Shown in pieces: positions 34,536-47,800 of a DNA stretch of 64,000 nucleotides; position 1 is the first letter of the stretch, and every line of letters begins with the position of its first letter. Position numbers and translations under genes: made by a program. The DNA is taken from NCBI GenBank assembly GCA_902729315.2, contig LR746266.1:377001-441000 (forward strand). The letters run 5' to 3'. This DNA comes from Spirodela intermedia (Eukaryota > Streptophyta > Magnoliopsida > Alismatales > Araceae). The notes under the pieces are model-generated. The model did not search any database and was not told the DNA's origin. It saw only the letters and a list, made by a program, of their open reading frames with translations.

Positions 34536-34760
34536 TCAGGAAGCGCAGGAGGTTTCCCTCCTCGGCAACAGCGAGAAGAGCATCTCCAGGTCAGGCGGCT
34601 GGAAGTACCCGTTCTTCGGCGGCTCCCTTCTCTTCGCGAAGACGACCGGAGATTTCTTCCTCGGCGGCGGCGGACACGGGAAAGCCGCCGGAATCCGGCA
34701 TTCCATCCTTCGCGGCGTCTGCCACCCTTCCTCTCCTCCCCCACAGGCTTCTATATCCAT
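34536..34760 (-). CDS. SMR: SIAMESE-related (SMR) cyclin-dependent kinase inhibitor
   Basis: 74 aa, intronless. The order of short motifs fits the plant SIM/SMR family: [13 protein letters not shown] (13-24, family form CxTPxxxExxIP), CPPPPRKK (29-36, family form CPPAPRK) and [16 protein letters not shown] (51-66, family form FFxPPDLExxF), ending [11 protein letters not shown] proteins bind CDKs with D-type or B1-type cyclins, slow mitotic entry and promote endoreduplication, often after stress or DNA damage. Its leader holds a GA tract (CT on the plus strand, 34790-34818). The gene stands head-to-head with ARP5, start codons about 590 bp apart. The subtype within the family is not resolved. 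A 241-codon plus-strand frame over the same bases is a shadow. Confidence 0.78.
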   Translation of the reverse strand: MDIEACGGGEEGWQTPRRMECRIPAAFPCPPPPRKKSPVVFAKRREPPKNGYFQPPDLEMLFSLLPRRETSCAS

Positions 34761-34778
34761 CCTCCCTCTCCTCCCTCT

Positions 34779-34816
<38 letters not shown>

Positions 34817-35352
34817 ACCTCCGCCGGAGCTTGCTTGTCTCTGGAGCAGAGGCTTTTCGAAGTGGGAACGCGAGGGAAATCTCCAGGGAGGGGTTTTCTA
34901 GAGGGGCGGGCGTGTTTTATCTTCGTAGGGAAGATTCCAGGGAGCGGCATGGAGCTGATGCGGTTCACGTGTCTGTTTTCTATTGGATTTCAGGGGACAC
35001 CGTGGCCGCCGCCTCTCCTCGCGCCCGTCGATCTCCGCCGCGGGGGAAAAACGGCGGGAAACCACCCGATTTGAGGGCGGGAAAATTTGGGCGAAGCTAG
35101 TAGGCTGGACTCTCTAATGGGCAAATTTAAATGGGCCTACAGGTATAATTTGAGGCCCAACTATGCGTGCACGTGAAGTACACGTGACACCCCCCGGCCT
35201 CCCCCAAGGCCGGGGGATCGTCTTCCTCAACAGACGGCAAGCGGAAGATGTTTCGAGGGCTGAAAGAGGTACTCTCCGGCCACAAGGCAGCGGTTGAAGG
35301 AAACAGAGAGAGAGTGGGCACGGGGTAGGGCGAGGTGTACAGAAGACCAGAG
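34761..35352. promoter_or_regulatory. shared divergent promoter region of SMR and ARP5
   Basis: The 592-bp gap between two diverging start codons. It includes ATGGGCC and AGGCCCA site II-like motifs at about 35130-35160 and CACGTG-type E-boxes (ACACGTGACA and GCACGTGAAG, about 35168-35188), which bHLH/bZIP factors may bind. A GGCCGGGGG-type inverted pair lies at about 35193-35217. Confidence 0.45.
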
Positions 35353-38300
35353 ATGTCGTCGCGAGTGACTCGCCCTTCGCGGCAGCGCGACTACCACCGC
35401 TTCTCGCCGGACTCTCCCATCGTCATTGACAACGGCAGTTCCTGCTTCCGAATTGGGTGCGATTCCGTTGGCATCTGGGCGAAGAAACCCTATTTTTGTT
35501 TGGTCGTATCGATTTGGTTTTGCATCCCTTCGTTTTTGTTTGATAATCTCTTCTCCAAAACAGGTGGGCCGGCGAGACGGAACCCCGTCTATCTTTCCGC
35601 AATGTCGTGCAGAGGCCGCGTCACAAGGCTTCTGGTAAATGATATCCTCCATTGATTTTTCTGCATTACCTTCCCTGATTTCAATTTTTTTCTATAGAAG
35701 CTACAGTTTGATGTTATTGGGTGACCTCTCATTCTCCTCCACCCTGTGTTGCAGGTGAGACGGTGACGATCGTCGGCGACTATGATCCATCCTTAATGAA
35801 GTATTTTGATTGCACTCGTTCGTCATTTCGCAGTGCCTTCGACAACAACGTCGTTTACCAGTTTGAAGTCATGGAATATGTAAGTCTTTACTGTTTCATC
35901 TGTCGAATGATTCCTCGAGTTAACTTTTTATAAGTCCCTCCCACATCACAACCACGCTACTTATCTCAGTGCTGGCCGATCAGCTGATGAAGATGATGCT
36001 GTGAAAAATTCGGATTTTGGAGAGTAACCTGACGAATTTGTGGAAGGTGATTCGTAATTTCCTGGGGCTGCCTTCAGAAAGATTTCGCAGGATCGGGCAT
36101 AAAATAAGAAGATGAGGAAGGAGAGAGATGAGGCGAGCTGTGGCGTTGACGGGGAAGATGGGAAGACCGAGGAGACTGTGTCAAAGATGGTGGAATTTTA
36201 GTCTACCAGCTGAGGGAGTGGATGGAGAAAGATACGCCTAGCCCATGATATTATAGCTGTGTTGGGCCTTATGGGGTTGAATGGCACCGAATCCTCGGTG
36301 TTTGTTTGGTTCAAAGGTTGGGAAGTTGATGGGAGACCATCTTGCTGTGAGGACGCTGTCTCTTTGTTTCTCTGGTTACTTTTCAAACTTATCAATTGGG
36401 GTTGTCCACAGCAAGCCTTTAAATGGGGTTGGGAGGGTGGGGGGGTGGTTACTCTGCGTACTTTGGTTGGTCTCTCAAAACCAACGATTAGACTTTTTCC
36501 TTCAGCGGCCACAACATTCTAATGACTTTTTCCTTTAGGGAATGCCACCCGTGTCAAAAATCTAAAACTTTTTATATTGATGAATTGAACTTGAGTTTGG
36601 AGACAATTTTTAAGGATTGGCGATGATGCTATCTGTTCATTGATATCGTCTTATACACAAAAGGGTCCATTTAACGACGTGGATAATCTTTAAATGCAAT
36701 GCACAAGCATTTTAGAATAATCCGTGTTGTACAGATTGTCAATTAGAAAGAGTTTCTCTTTCAGTGATATTTGTCCCCTATGCTTTTGCCGCTGAATGAC
36801 CTGCCAAACATCACTCTAAGATAAGCCTGCCAAGATAAACGTGCCAAAAGTATCTATCCTCTTCTGTTTCCTTCAGACCCAAAGATGTTCGTCAAAATAT
36901 CGAATTCAATCTTTAGCACTAACAGCACAAAAACTTTCGTTTATAATTTTTTTCAGACGGTGCTGATTGTACATGATTTCCTACTATTTTATCAAATCTC
37001 TCTCCACACTTTATTGCTGATCCTGGCTTTTTGATTAATGCGGTCTGTTTTTAGCACAAATATCTCGTCACCTTGTGTCCTGGATATCATTATGGGATCA
37101 TAAATATTTTATCGGCATGATATTTGTGCACTGTTGTTTAAATCTTCCCAGGTTCTTGACTATGGTTTTGAGCGACTGGGAGCAGGTGGCTCAGAGGTAA
37201 ATCGGATATTCCTTTTCTTTTGCAATAGTTGCATTTCTAGGAAATTTATCTGTTCAAATGAAGATATCAGTGACCGACTCATACTTCGGAACAAAGCTGT
37301 AATCGTGATATTTCTGGAGTATATAACACTAAAGTGACTCCAACTAATATGATGCAGTGATAACGCCATATAACGCTTGTTTTCCGCAGAAGTGTCCGCT
37401 GTGACGCATCTAACGTCCTCACATGTTTATGGTCTGTGTGCCAAAAAAAATTTCCCTGAACAGGTCAATCATCCGATTTTAATGACAGAATGTGTGTGCA
37501 ATCCAGTAGCTTCTCGCAGCAAAATGGCAGAGCTTCTTTTTGAAACTTACGGCGTGCCATCTGTCGGTATGAGTCTTGGCCATATGACTCTTTCTTTGTG
37601 GGTGGATGCTTTTCTTTTTTTAATTTCTTCGCTCGTTATTTTCTGACACGTTGATCATGGATTTTAGCATTCGGCATTGATGCTGCATTCAGTTACAAAT
37701 ATAATCAGCATCTTGGAATCTGCAATGATGACGGCCTTGCTATATGCACTGGATTAACAACCAGCCATGTTATCCCAGTAAGTTACTAGTTGCGAAAGGC
37801 AATTATAAACCTTTGCATTCCCCAGAAGTCATTTTGTGTAATGTTGCTGCATTGCTGCCCGCTATATGTGGTATTCTGGTGAGAATGTAGTCGCGTTTTC
37901 ATGGGCTCAACTCTTACCGTGGTAGTTGACCTAAGTTGATTGCAATCTTGGCTTTCTCTGCCCAGCCCCACCACCACCACCACTATTCAGGAGGTTTTAC
38001 CGAAAACATAATCTGCAATAGCGGAATAAAGGTTTCTGTTAGCTCCTTTTTCTCTTTAATGGGCATTCGTCTTCTTCTTCCTTTCATCTTGCGAGAAGAA
38101 TAGAAGGATTTAACTAGTTTTGGAATAAAAATATACACTGTTAGATGGATCTATTGGAGTATAAGATGGGCTTGACTGTGAAAATCAGACGATCTTTTTT
38201 CTTTTTAGTGCTGCTGATGACTCGTATGATGTAAATGAATTGATGTTGTAAACAATTTTGACAATCTCTCTCCTTTGATATATTTTTTTTCTTCTCTCTC

Positions 38301-41132
38301 GCTCTCTCTCTCCCTATCTCATTCTACGTGATTTCTTCCATCGTTTTCTTATTTTCCTTCCATTGATCTCTTGGGGGCGTGAACAGGAACAAAAGGCCCG
38401 AGTGAAACCCTGTCCTGGGCATGTAAGCTTCATTGCAATTGACCAGACTGTGCTCATGAGAAAATATCGGGGCCTGGGATGGAGAACTAGCATCCTTGGC
38501 CCGGCCAACTATGGAAGAATCTGACCAACTAGCAAATGATTTCCCGTGAACCTGACCCATCAAAATAGTTTGCCAACCTCCTGAACTTAATAAATAAAAA
38601 ATGTAGCTTTTGGTTCATGTGCATGTTTGTGCTTAGAGAGGATGGTGACTAAACTAGGATCTGGGCTAGGCTTGTGATTTGGTGGACTTCAGTGATTTGG
38701 GCTTTGACCAGAGATGGACTCGGAAGTCAGACCCGTTTACCATATCGTTCCTAACAGTTTTCTTCAATCACAGTTTGTTCACGGGGAGCCTGTCGTAGAA
38801 GCGTGCTGCAGAACAAACGTAGGCGGGCAAAACATCACCGAGTATCTGAAGCAACTTCTTTCACTCAAATACCCGCTCCACACGTGAGTCTCCGGGATCA
38901 TTATTTTTGTTTAATGTGTGCCATGCTCGTGCCACACAGGACTCTGACCTGGCTGTGTACACACAATAGGAATAGCATCACGTTGGAGAAAGCTGAAGAT
39001 CTCAAGAAGGAGCACTGCTACATCGCTGCGGATTATTGCTCAGAACTGAAGTTGTTTCAGGTGAAAGACAGTCATCTTCTCTCTCTAGAATTCACAGACG
39101 TTGACTTTTCTACTGAACTTTATTTCCATAAATTTGGATTTCCTTCTAAAATGGTCAACCCGAGCCACCCTCTGAACCTATAGTTGTGATGATTTCATCA
39201 CAACTGTAGGCAAGCTGGGAACGTATGCAAGATTTTAAGGCACCATGATGAACTGATGAACTGTTTTCTTCTCGAGCTTTTTTTTAAAAATTTTGTGCTA
39301 CCATGATTGCTCAAGCTTGCTCAAGCTTGCTCAAGCTTGCTCAAGCTTGCTCAAGTTTTTCTTTTACCTTTTTTTAATTTTAAGAAATGGTCATTTCTGG
39401 TTAATTTCAGAGAGAGACGAAGGAAGCAGAAGAGAAGACCAGATGCTGGCAGCTTCCCTTCGTCCCTCCTCCTCAAGAGGAGCCACCTTCCGAAGAAGAA
39501 CTAGCCAGAAAGGCCGCTTTGAGGGAACGACAAGCTCAAAGGCTGCGCGAAATGGCGGCTGCGAAGAGATTGTCCAAAATAGCAGACCTGGAAGCCGACC
39601 TTAATGCCCTGGAGAATCTTATGAGCCAACTTGACGCCGCCGAAGAAGACGAGATCCCCGCAATACTGTATCAAAGAGGCTACGCCTCTCGGGAAGAGAT
39701 CGAGTCAGCAGCTTCCAAAGCCGCTCAATCTCTGCGTAAAGTGAAGGGCGAGCCCGTGGACGCCGAGGAGAAAGCCGAAGTTTCCTTGGAAGAGAAGTAT
39801 TATTTGGTCAATGTTCCCGACAACATGTTGACTCCCGAGCAGGTGATCGTTGACCCGGATCCCCTGATATATCCACGTCGGCTGCTGCGGGCTGCATTGC
39901 TGTTTTTCCTTTCTAATCCGTTGACTTCAGCTCCACGCCGTCTACTGACCGTTCTTCCTTATTTGCCTGCGTCGGTCAGATGAAGGAGAAGAAGAAGCAG
40001 ATATTTCTGAAGACGACTTACGAGGGGCGGATGCGCGCCAAACAGAGGAAGTTTGAGGAGGAGTTGCAGAGGGAGAGGCAGAATCAGCTGGAGGAAGAGC
40101 GGAGGCTGTATGTTCTCACCTGCCTGATAAGATCTCCAATGCTCCTTTTTTTCCTTTTTTTAGAAAAGAAAATAACTTGGCTGGCTCATCGCAGGGAGAA
40201 CCCGGAGCTGTACCTGGAGCAGCTCCGCACCAGGTACAAGGAGCTCTCGGAGAAAGTGGAGCAGCGGAAGAGGCCGAAGACCAACGGCTCCCACACCAAC
40301 GGCAACGGCAGCGTGGGCCGCGGCGAGCGTCTGAACGCGGCCCAGAGAGAGAGAATGCGGCTCCTGACGACGGCGGCGCTGGACCGGGGCAAGGGCGAGG
40401 ACACATTCGGCGCCCGTGAGGAGGACTGGCAGCTCTACAAGCTCATGAGCAGGGACAACGACGACGACGACGACAACGAGCGCGACGAGGAGGAGGCCGA
40501 GTTAGCCCGCGTCGCCTCCAAGCTCCAGGTCCCCTTCTTCGCCGCCCGTCCAGGGCCGAGCTTCATGCAAAAAATCCCGTCTCCACTCATAATTTCGTTT
40601 CTCCTTGTTGCAGGAGATCGACCCGACCTTCGTGGCGACGACCGACGGCGGGGCCCTGCAGGGGGGCAGCGGCGGCGCCGCAGCCGACGCCGCCCGGGGC
40701 CGCCCGCTGACCGCCGAGGACTTCAAGATCTCGCTGGGCGTGGAGCGGTTCCGCTGCCCGGAGGTTCTCTTCCGGCCGGCCATGATCGGCGTGGACCAGG
40801 CGGGGCTGGACGAGATGGCCGGCGTCTCACTCCGCCGGCTCTCGGCGGCGGAGGAGGTCCTCGAGGGGCTGTGCCGGTCGATCTTGCTGACCGGCGGCGG
40901 GTGCCTCGTGCCGGGCATGGGGCGTCGCCTGGAGGTCGACGTGAGGAAGATCCGGCCCTTCCTCTCCGCCATAAACGTGGTGACGGCGGCCGACCCAGTC
41001 CTCGACGCCTGGAGGGGCGCCGCCGCCTGCGCCGCGAGCTCCGGTTTCCCCCAGCAAGTGTTCACCAGGGAGGATTACCTCGAGAAGGGCGAGGACTGGC
41101 TCCGCAGGTACAGGATGAGCTACATTCTATGA
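35353..41132 (+). CDS. ARP5: actin-related protein 5 (INO80 chromatin-remodelling subunit)
   Basis: 723 aa, close to the about 724 aa remembered for Arabidopsis ARP5. Twelve exons: 35353..35456, 35564..35634, 35755..35879, 37152..37196, 37464..37566, 37668..37777, 38774..38883, 38970..39060, 39411..39842, 39980..40107, 40195..40528, 40614..41132. All junctions are GT/AG and keep frame. Actin-fold landmarks: [18 protein letters not shown] (phosphate-binding loop 1), [33 protein letters not shown] (second loop) and [13 protein letters not shown] near the C-terminus. The long helical, charged insertion between subdomains (exons 9-11, about 220-550) is the ARP5-specific part. In INO80, ARP5 with its Ies6-like partner couples ATP hydrolysis to nucleosome sliding. 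Exons 10-12 are much richer in G+C than exons 1-8. Confidence 0.95.
39309..39355. repeat. 10-bp tandem repeat in ARP5 intron 8
   Basis: More than four copies of GCTCAAGCTT in a row, each with an internal AAGCTT palindrome, between ARP5 exons 8 and 9. Confidence 0.95.
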
Positions 41133-41820
41133 TTCTGACTGCACGGAAGATGTTCGACGAATCTCCCAGCGAGTAACGTATCATCGACGAGGAGGAGGAG
41201 GTGGGAATCTACCGGTTGGCCTCACGGATCAGACGGCCGCTGATGGGCCGTTGCGCTGGGGCCTAGTGACCTTCTGGATGGTCAATGGTCAATCGAACTT
41301 CCCCCATGGGGTTGCGACGTTATATTGAGGTGCTGGAGCGTTCCAACGGCTGTGATTCCGATTTTTAACTCGCAAGCCGAAAAAAAATCTCTTCATCATC
41401 GTGCTTCGGTAACGTTACCTGGTTCATAATTTGTGATTATTTCACGCTGTGCGCTGTGACCCCGATGCCTTAAAAAAATGAGGAGAGCGGTAACTTTAAC
41501 GAGCGTGACGAGATCCAGGGTATATCAACGTGTACAGAACCAGGTCTCGCCGTCAGGTCTCGCCCACGTTTTTCGTTGTCCCTCGTCCAGCATCTGCCCC
41601 TCTCCTTTCACCTCTCGGGGAAGGCCGGATATATCCGATTCCTCCCAGTCCTCTCGCCGGCCCCATTTGGGTAAGGAAAGCTAGAAATCTTCAGGGAGCT
41701 CTCCCAGCTGTTCAGCTTCACCTCTTCGCTTGCCGAGATTCGTCTGGGGGCTGTCTTTCTAGGGCTCAGGAAACGGGTGGAAATCATTTGTCGGTTGATG
41801 CGCTTGTTCGCTATAGAACA
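41133..41820. other. ARP5 3' UTR and FtsH promoter/5' UTR
   Basis: Short gap between two plus-strand genes. A CT/C-rich leader precedes the FtsH start at 41821. The terminator and TATA box are not obvious by eye. Confidence 0.4.
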
Positions 41821-44800
41821 ATGATCTTTTCCAGGCTCAGCCGGTCTCTGTCGCGATCGGCCCGCTCTAGGATCGAAAGTGTAAGTCTCTCTGCATGTGT
41901 CCGACGCTCGCATGTCGGTCTTGGTCTTTTGCCGCCGTTTTGGTTCCTTATTCTGTTTATTTTCTGTTGTGCAGGGAGCACACTTAGGTACAAATGTGGC
42001 GAGAAGTGCTCTTTCCGGTGAGACGCTTCTGAACTCATCGTCCTCTCTCCAAGGAAATGGTGGGCTGGGCTTCCTTAGGAGTTATTTGACAGTCGCCGGT
42101 GCTAGGGGTACCTTTGTGCCAAAGTCTCGTATTTTGGAGTGGAATTATCTGTTGGCAAATCCTAGATTTTGGCGGCTTTTCTCCAGCGATTCCCAGGATA
42201 AGAAGAGTAAGATTAACATTTGGAGATATATATACATCTGTTTTTTTGAACGTTTATTGGTTGGCTGCAAGAACTTCCTTCTGATACTCTTTTTAATAAT
42301 GTGAACATTTTAGATTACGAGAATTATTACCCAAAGGATAGAAAAGAAATCCCGAAGGAAAAAGAGGATAACAAGTCGGATTCGAAAGGTAAGCTGTTTT
42401 TATGTTGTTGTATATTAACTTCTCAAGTCATGAAGAATTCTGGTTGATTATTTCACGGTTTTTCATATTATGTTCAGGAATAATGACTATTTTCAACTTT
42501 AATCTGTTGTTTGGGATTTATCTTCGTATTTTGAACATTATGCTAAGTAATTATTTCACACAGTCGTTTGCTTCTACCTTTGATCCTGTTTTTTCTTTTT
42601 ACTTGTTCCATGTATGCATCATAAATTATCTACTTTTAATCCAGTTTGGTTTTTCGTCTCATTTGATATATTTGTGGTATCAGATCTATAAGTGAAGAAA
42701 AGTTGATTTTTAGACTAAACAAAACATTCTTTTTTTTGCTGTATAATTTTCCATGTATTTGTGTATGGTTTTTCAAGTAATCAATGTGATGATTGGGGTA
42801 ATTTCACAACCTTTTGGCTGTTATTTGACCCATCATTGTGACCTTGTGACGAAGCTAGAGTTGTATGATGAAGAAACATCATCCTTGAATCAACAAGACA
42901 AGAAATTCAAACAAGGAAACCACGTCCTAAATCCACATAACTTGGAACCTTCAATTTTTGAATCCTCAAAGACTTGTTGGAGCGATCCTTGAATCCACAA
43001 TGATCAAAATATTCCCTTTAATTTACGAGGAGGTGTTTGAGTCCACATGCAGATAGAGGGGACATGTCAAAAAGAGAAAATTCCTACTAACTCATAATGT
43101 CTTGGGACTCTAACGTGGGGTCTTTTGAAGACTGAATTTTGATTGGGCTGCCCTTAGAAAGGTAGATAAGTTATAATTGCGTTTTAAAAATGATTTTTGA
43201 CGCCTTATAACCACTCATAAAACAATGCTTTAAAAGCTTTAAAACAGCATTTAATAATGTTCTTTTTACATAATAAAAGTGCAAAAATTAAATTAACTAA
43301 TATCTGACAAGTTTCTCACACGTTTAATATTGGATTGTCCTGTTCTTGTAGTCCATATTTCTAGTTTCAAAGATGTCGAATCCACTAGTGCTGGACTGTA
43401 TATGTCCTTCATGGGTTTTTCTTACTTGAAAAGAACTTGCTGTCAAGTCTTAATGTGGTTCTAGATAATAATAATAATATATTTATAATATTAAAGGTGG
43501 AATATATATTTATTTTCTCTGGTGAATAAATGACATAGGGATTGTCATTAATATTTTGGAAGATTTTGAATGATCTATATTGCCATGCCATTAACTTGTT
43601 ATAAGTACTAGATGAGAACCTTTCTTTCTGCAAATATATCATAACCAAATCACCAACTTCAAAAGTTGTTTTCTACCTCTTATTATCAGTTGCTTCTACA
43701 TAATTATTATAATTGGTTGAAGAATTTTTCTTGATCTTTTTTTGAAACTGTTTTGACATTCTTTGTCATCTTGTTACTTGCAATGTTTGTTCATGTTTAT
43801 TTTGGTAAATGTGCAAATTCTAGAGGAAGACAATGAACAATAGAAAATAAGACTGACTAGTTGAGTGACTAACCATAAAATTGTAAGCAGACTCTTCTTG
43901 AGTCAAAAATATAATCTCATTGTCTTAATTTATCTCCAAAAATACAAAGAATCAAATTGTCGAGTGTCATGTTTACTACTTTTGTTGGACCACCTATTTG
44001 AGGGTGACTGGTATTACTAAATTTTAAGTAATAATCAAACATTTTCCCAAGAGTATCCAAAAAATGTGACAAACATATTTAATCTTAATCTAATGACTAA
44101 CTGGACTTTGAAGCTTCATGCAAACAAACTATTATATTAATTAATAAGTGGACTGCTTGTACTACATTATTCGTCATCTTATATAAAATAAAATGCACCA
44201 TTTTAGAAAAGTAATCAATAATCACAAAAATAAAATTACTCCTTTGTGTTCATGGCAATTATAAGGTAAAGTCTAAATATATGGTAGCTGAGGGGTTTCT
44301 TCAAATTGACAATGGAGTATATTATCCAATATTTTTGCAATGCTTTTTATTAACGAAACATCCCTTTTCAACTGTCATCAATAGTATCACACTCTATATT
44401 TGTGGTTGTGGATTGTTTATAAAAAATGGTGTATTTTATTTCGTGCAATAAGACAAATAATGTAATATGAGTAGTCAACTTATTCTCAAAGTTTCTATCA
44501 TACTTTTTATAAACTTGTTAGAAAAAGTTTGATTCTTAAAATTTAGTAGCATCAGTCACCTTCAAACGTTTTTGGTCAAACAGAAGTAATAGAAATGACA
44601 CTCATCAACTTGACTCCTTGTGTTTTAAGAGATAAATTAAGACAATGAGATTATACTTTGACTTAAGCATAGCTTGGTTATAGTTATATAGTAGTCACTC
44701 TATTATTTAATCTCATTTTTTATTGTTTATTGTTTTCCTCTAAAGCTTCCTCTAGATTTGATACATTTACTAAAATAAACAAGAACAAGTATTGCAGCTA

Positions 44801-47800
44801 ACAAGATGGCAGAGCATATCAAAACAGTTCATAAAAGCATCAAGAAAAATCTTTTAACTAATTACAATAATTATAAAGAAGCAATTGGCAGAAAGAGGCT
44901 TTTTTTTCCCTTAAGTTGGTGATTTTGTTATGGTATACTTGCGGAAAGAAAGGTTCCCATCTGGTGCTTATAAAAAGTTAATGGCAAAGAAATATGGGCG
45001 ATTCAAAGTCTCACAAAAGATTAATGGTAATGCTTATACATTAACTTACTGAAGAAAATTGGTATATCTTCAACCTTCAATGTTATGATTACTATCTAGA
45101 GCCACGTGAAGATTTGAGGGTGAATTCTTTTCAAGCAAAAAAGACCCCTGTAGCATATATATAGTCCAACACAAATGGATCAGACACCATTGAATTTATA
45201 TGCTACAAGTTTCCTTGTTTTTCATCATTGATCTTGATATGTTCAAGAAATCGTTCAGTTTTGGCCAATCAATCTAGATATTCTTCTATGCACAAATTGT
45301 CATTAAAACTTGGTAAATCAATTTTCATTCAAAATCTGTAGGAATATCTTCCTCAGATCTACTGCTATTTCTAGGTACAGATAAAGAACAATTATTAGAG
45401 TCAATAATGTTTTTGTTAGTTGGTTGCCTTTGTGCAGTATGCATCAAATCATGTCGTTCTATCCAATATTGACACATTAACTTTCTAATCGTTCTATCCA
45501 ATGTTTCATACTTATCTTGAAATTTTTGACTAATACTTTGTTGGAACTTTTAAAAAAAAATTCCCCTGATAAGGGGCCAACCTCACAGACCACCTACTTG
45601 TTTTATTTTTATTTGTGCTTGTATTTTGCAATTTGCCTTGACAAGCTGATCCTTCTCATACATGTCTATCTATTACAAAAGAGAGACGTAGAGGGAATAT
45701 TCTGATGAATTCATATCTAAAGAATTGCCCCTATTTGTAGATTAGAGAAACGCCATAAAATTCGTGTAGTGTTTTTGAAGATTTAATGCGCTGTTGGTGT
45801 TGTCAGATTAACCATATGATAATCACTATATTGTGGAAGGAATATAAGAATATACATTGTTTTGTGGTGTGATTTTGAAGTGTTTCAGTCAAGGTACTTG
45901 GAGCAGCTGTATGTCGAGCAGCAATTTCCTTACTGATAAAGTTATAGTGGATAGGTTCTGTTGCATCTTTTATTGGGGGCATTAGACGCATAAACAAGTA
46001 GCATACGAGACCAGGGCAGTTACACTAAAAGAATCTGATTTCCATTTGTCCCTTAGAAAATCATTTGGCTTGCTTCACAAAAGTCCTTCTAGAATAAGCT
46101 GAAGACTCTGAGCCTCTTAGGGGAGATGTCTTGAAAGCAGATAGTCAGAATCTTGATGCACGCCAACAGGACGAACTAACACTCAGAAATCTGCAGGACT
46201 TTGGATGGGAGAAAATGAAAGCAAAGGAAGCACTTTATATTATCATGACGTTTCCTTGGTCGTGGAGTAAACACACTTTAAATTGAAGTCTTCAACCGCA
46301 CTAGTGATAGGCTCAAGGCACTTGGATAATGTTTGGAGGGGTTTAAGGCTTCGTCTATGTTATTTTTGTAAGGAAATTTATGTTCTCATTTAGGTTTTTC
46401 CTTTTTTTATGGTTTTTGGTTTTTGTTTCTTTGGGGAGGCATTAGGATTGCATTCTAAGTTGTTTTTTGGTCCCAATTCGTTATGAACGTCTTGGGAAAA
46501 TCTAAGTTGAAATATTTTTGACAAATTGGGGTTGATAGTCTTACCATTTGCTTGGGACTTCTAATGATAAAACGTATGCCTCTTGCTATTCTTACGTAGA
46601 TGATTCGAGGTACTCATTTATACACGTTCCTCACCAGAAAGCAATTACCTCCCTTAGTTCATTTTTCTGGTCGTTTCTTGCTTTCCCTTTTAGAAGTAAT
46701 TTCTGTTGATTGAAACTTGTTCGTAAATTTCGTATGCATTTTTTTTCTACTTCTCTTAGAGAACCTGACTCTTTATCCTATTTTCTAGAGGAATCGAGTA
46801 CAGATAATCAGGGAAACTTTCAAGAAAATTTGATCAAGCAGTTGCAGAATTATGTCACTCCTCTGATCCTTTTTGGCCTATTATTTTCTTCTTTTTCATC
46901 ATCTTCTGACCAGAAAGAGGTCAGTGCCTCCACCTCTGTAATATTTATTACTTTTCTCTATAGAATTCATTGTTGCTTCTTTTCGATATTTATAGGTGTG
47001 CGTGATTTATGATTTCATAATATTATTCGAATAGAGTAATGTAAGTCCATTTCTGGACTTGGGTTGGCCAATTTCATGCATTCCACGGATCACTTAGTAA
47101 TGCATTCATTTTGTTAATTGACTCATTGAATTTAATTGCTTACCAATTCGAAAAAGGTAGAGTTTTATGGAAGTCTTTCTGATTATGTTAGTCGCCTTTT
47201 TCACCTAAGGTTCACTGACCTGTACTTGTGAATTTTAGCCTGTTTTTTATTATCTGGTGATTACAATATGAAAGCTATTCGGTGTCTCAGTTAGGTAATG
47301 ATGATGATGATTAGAGAAGAGTGGTTGTGATCCACTGGGTAAAAAAAACAAAAGATTGAATGAAACTAACATGCTACTTAAAAGGAAAACCGATCAGCAT
47401 GGTAGGTTGAGAGGTATCGTACAAAACCAGAGTTGAGAGGGCATTGGATTATAATTTATGTTGCATACTGAAGAGAGATCATCACCACTCCCTGCTGGGT
47501 TTTCTTATGTTTCCTGAGTAAGCTCCTCTACTATTTAACCTCATGGGAGTACATCACAGCTGGCTATTTTTTTAGTCCACCACGTGTACTGCCTTGGCAG
47601 GACGAGAGTACTGAAGTGAAATAATTGATGGGAGTGCTGGACCATTGTAACCTTCTGCAATTCAGTTTTTCACTAGGGCATAGAGTGTTCTGTACTCTTG
47701 TTCTCTTAGATGCCTGTGTTGTAATTACTTAAATAATGACTCAAACAGACCTATATGTGAACTTGGTGCGAAAATCTAATTGAATCCATCTAATTATGTG

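Noticed and set aside
34349-35074. 241-codon plus-strand frame
   Set aside because: Ser/Pro/Arg-rich shadow of the SMR gene and its CT-rich leader.
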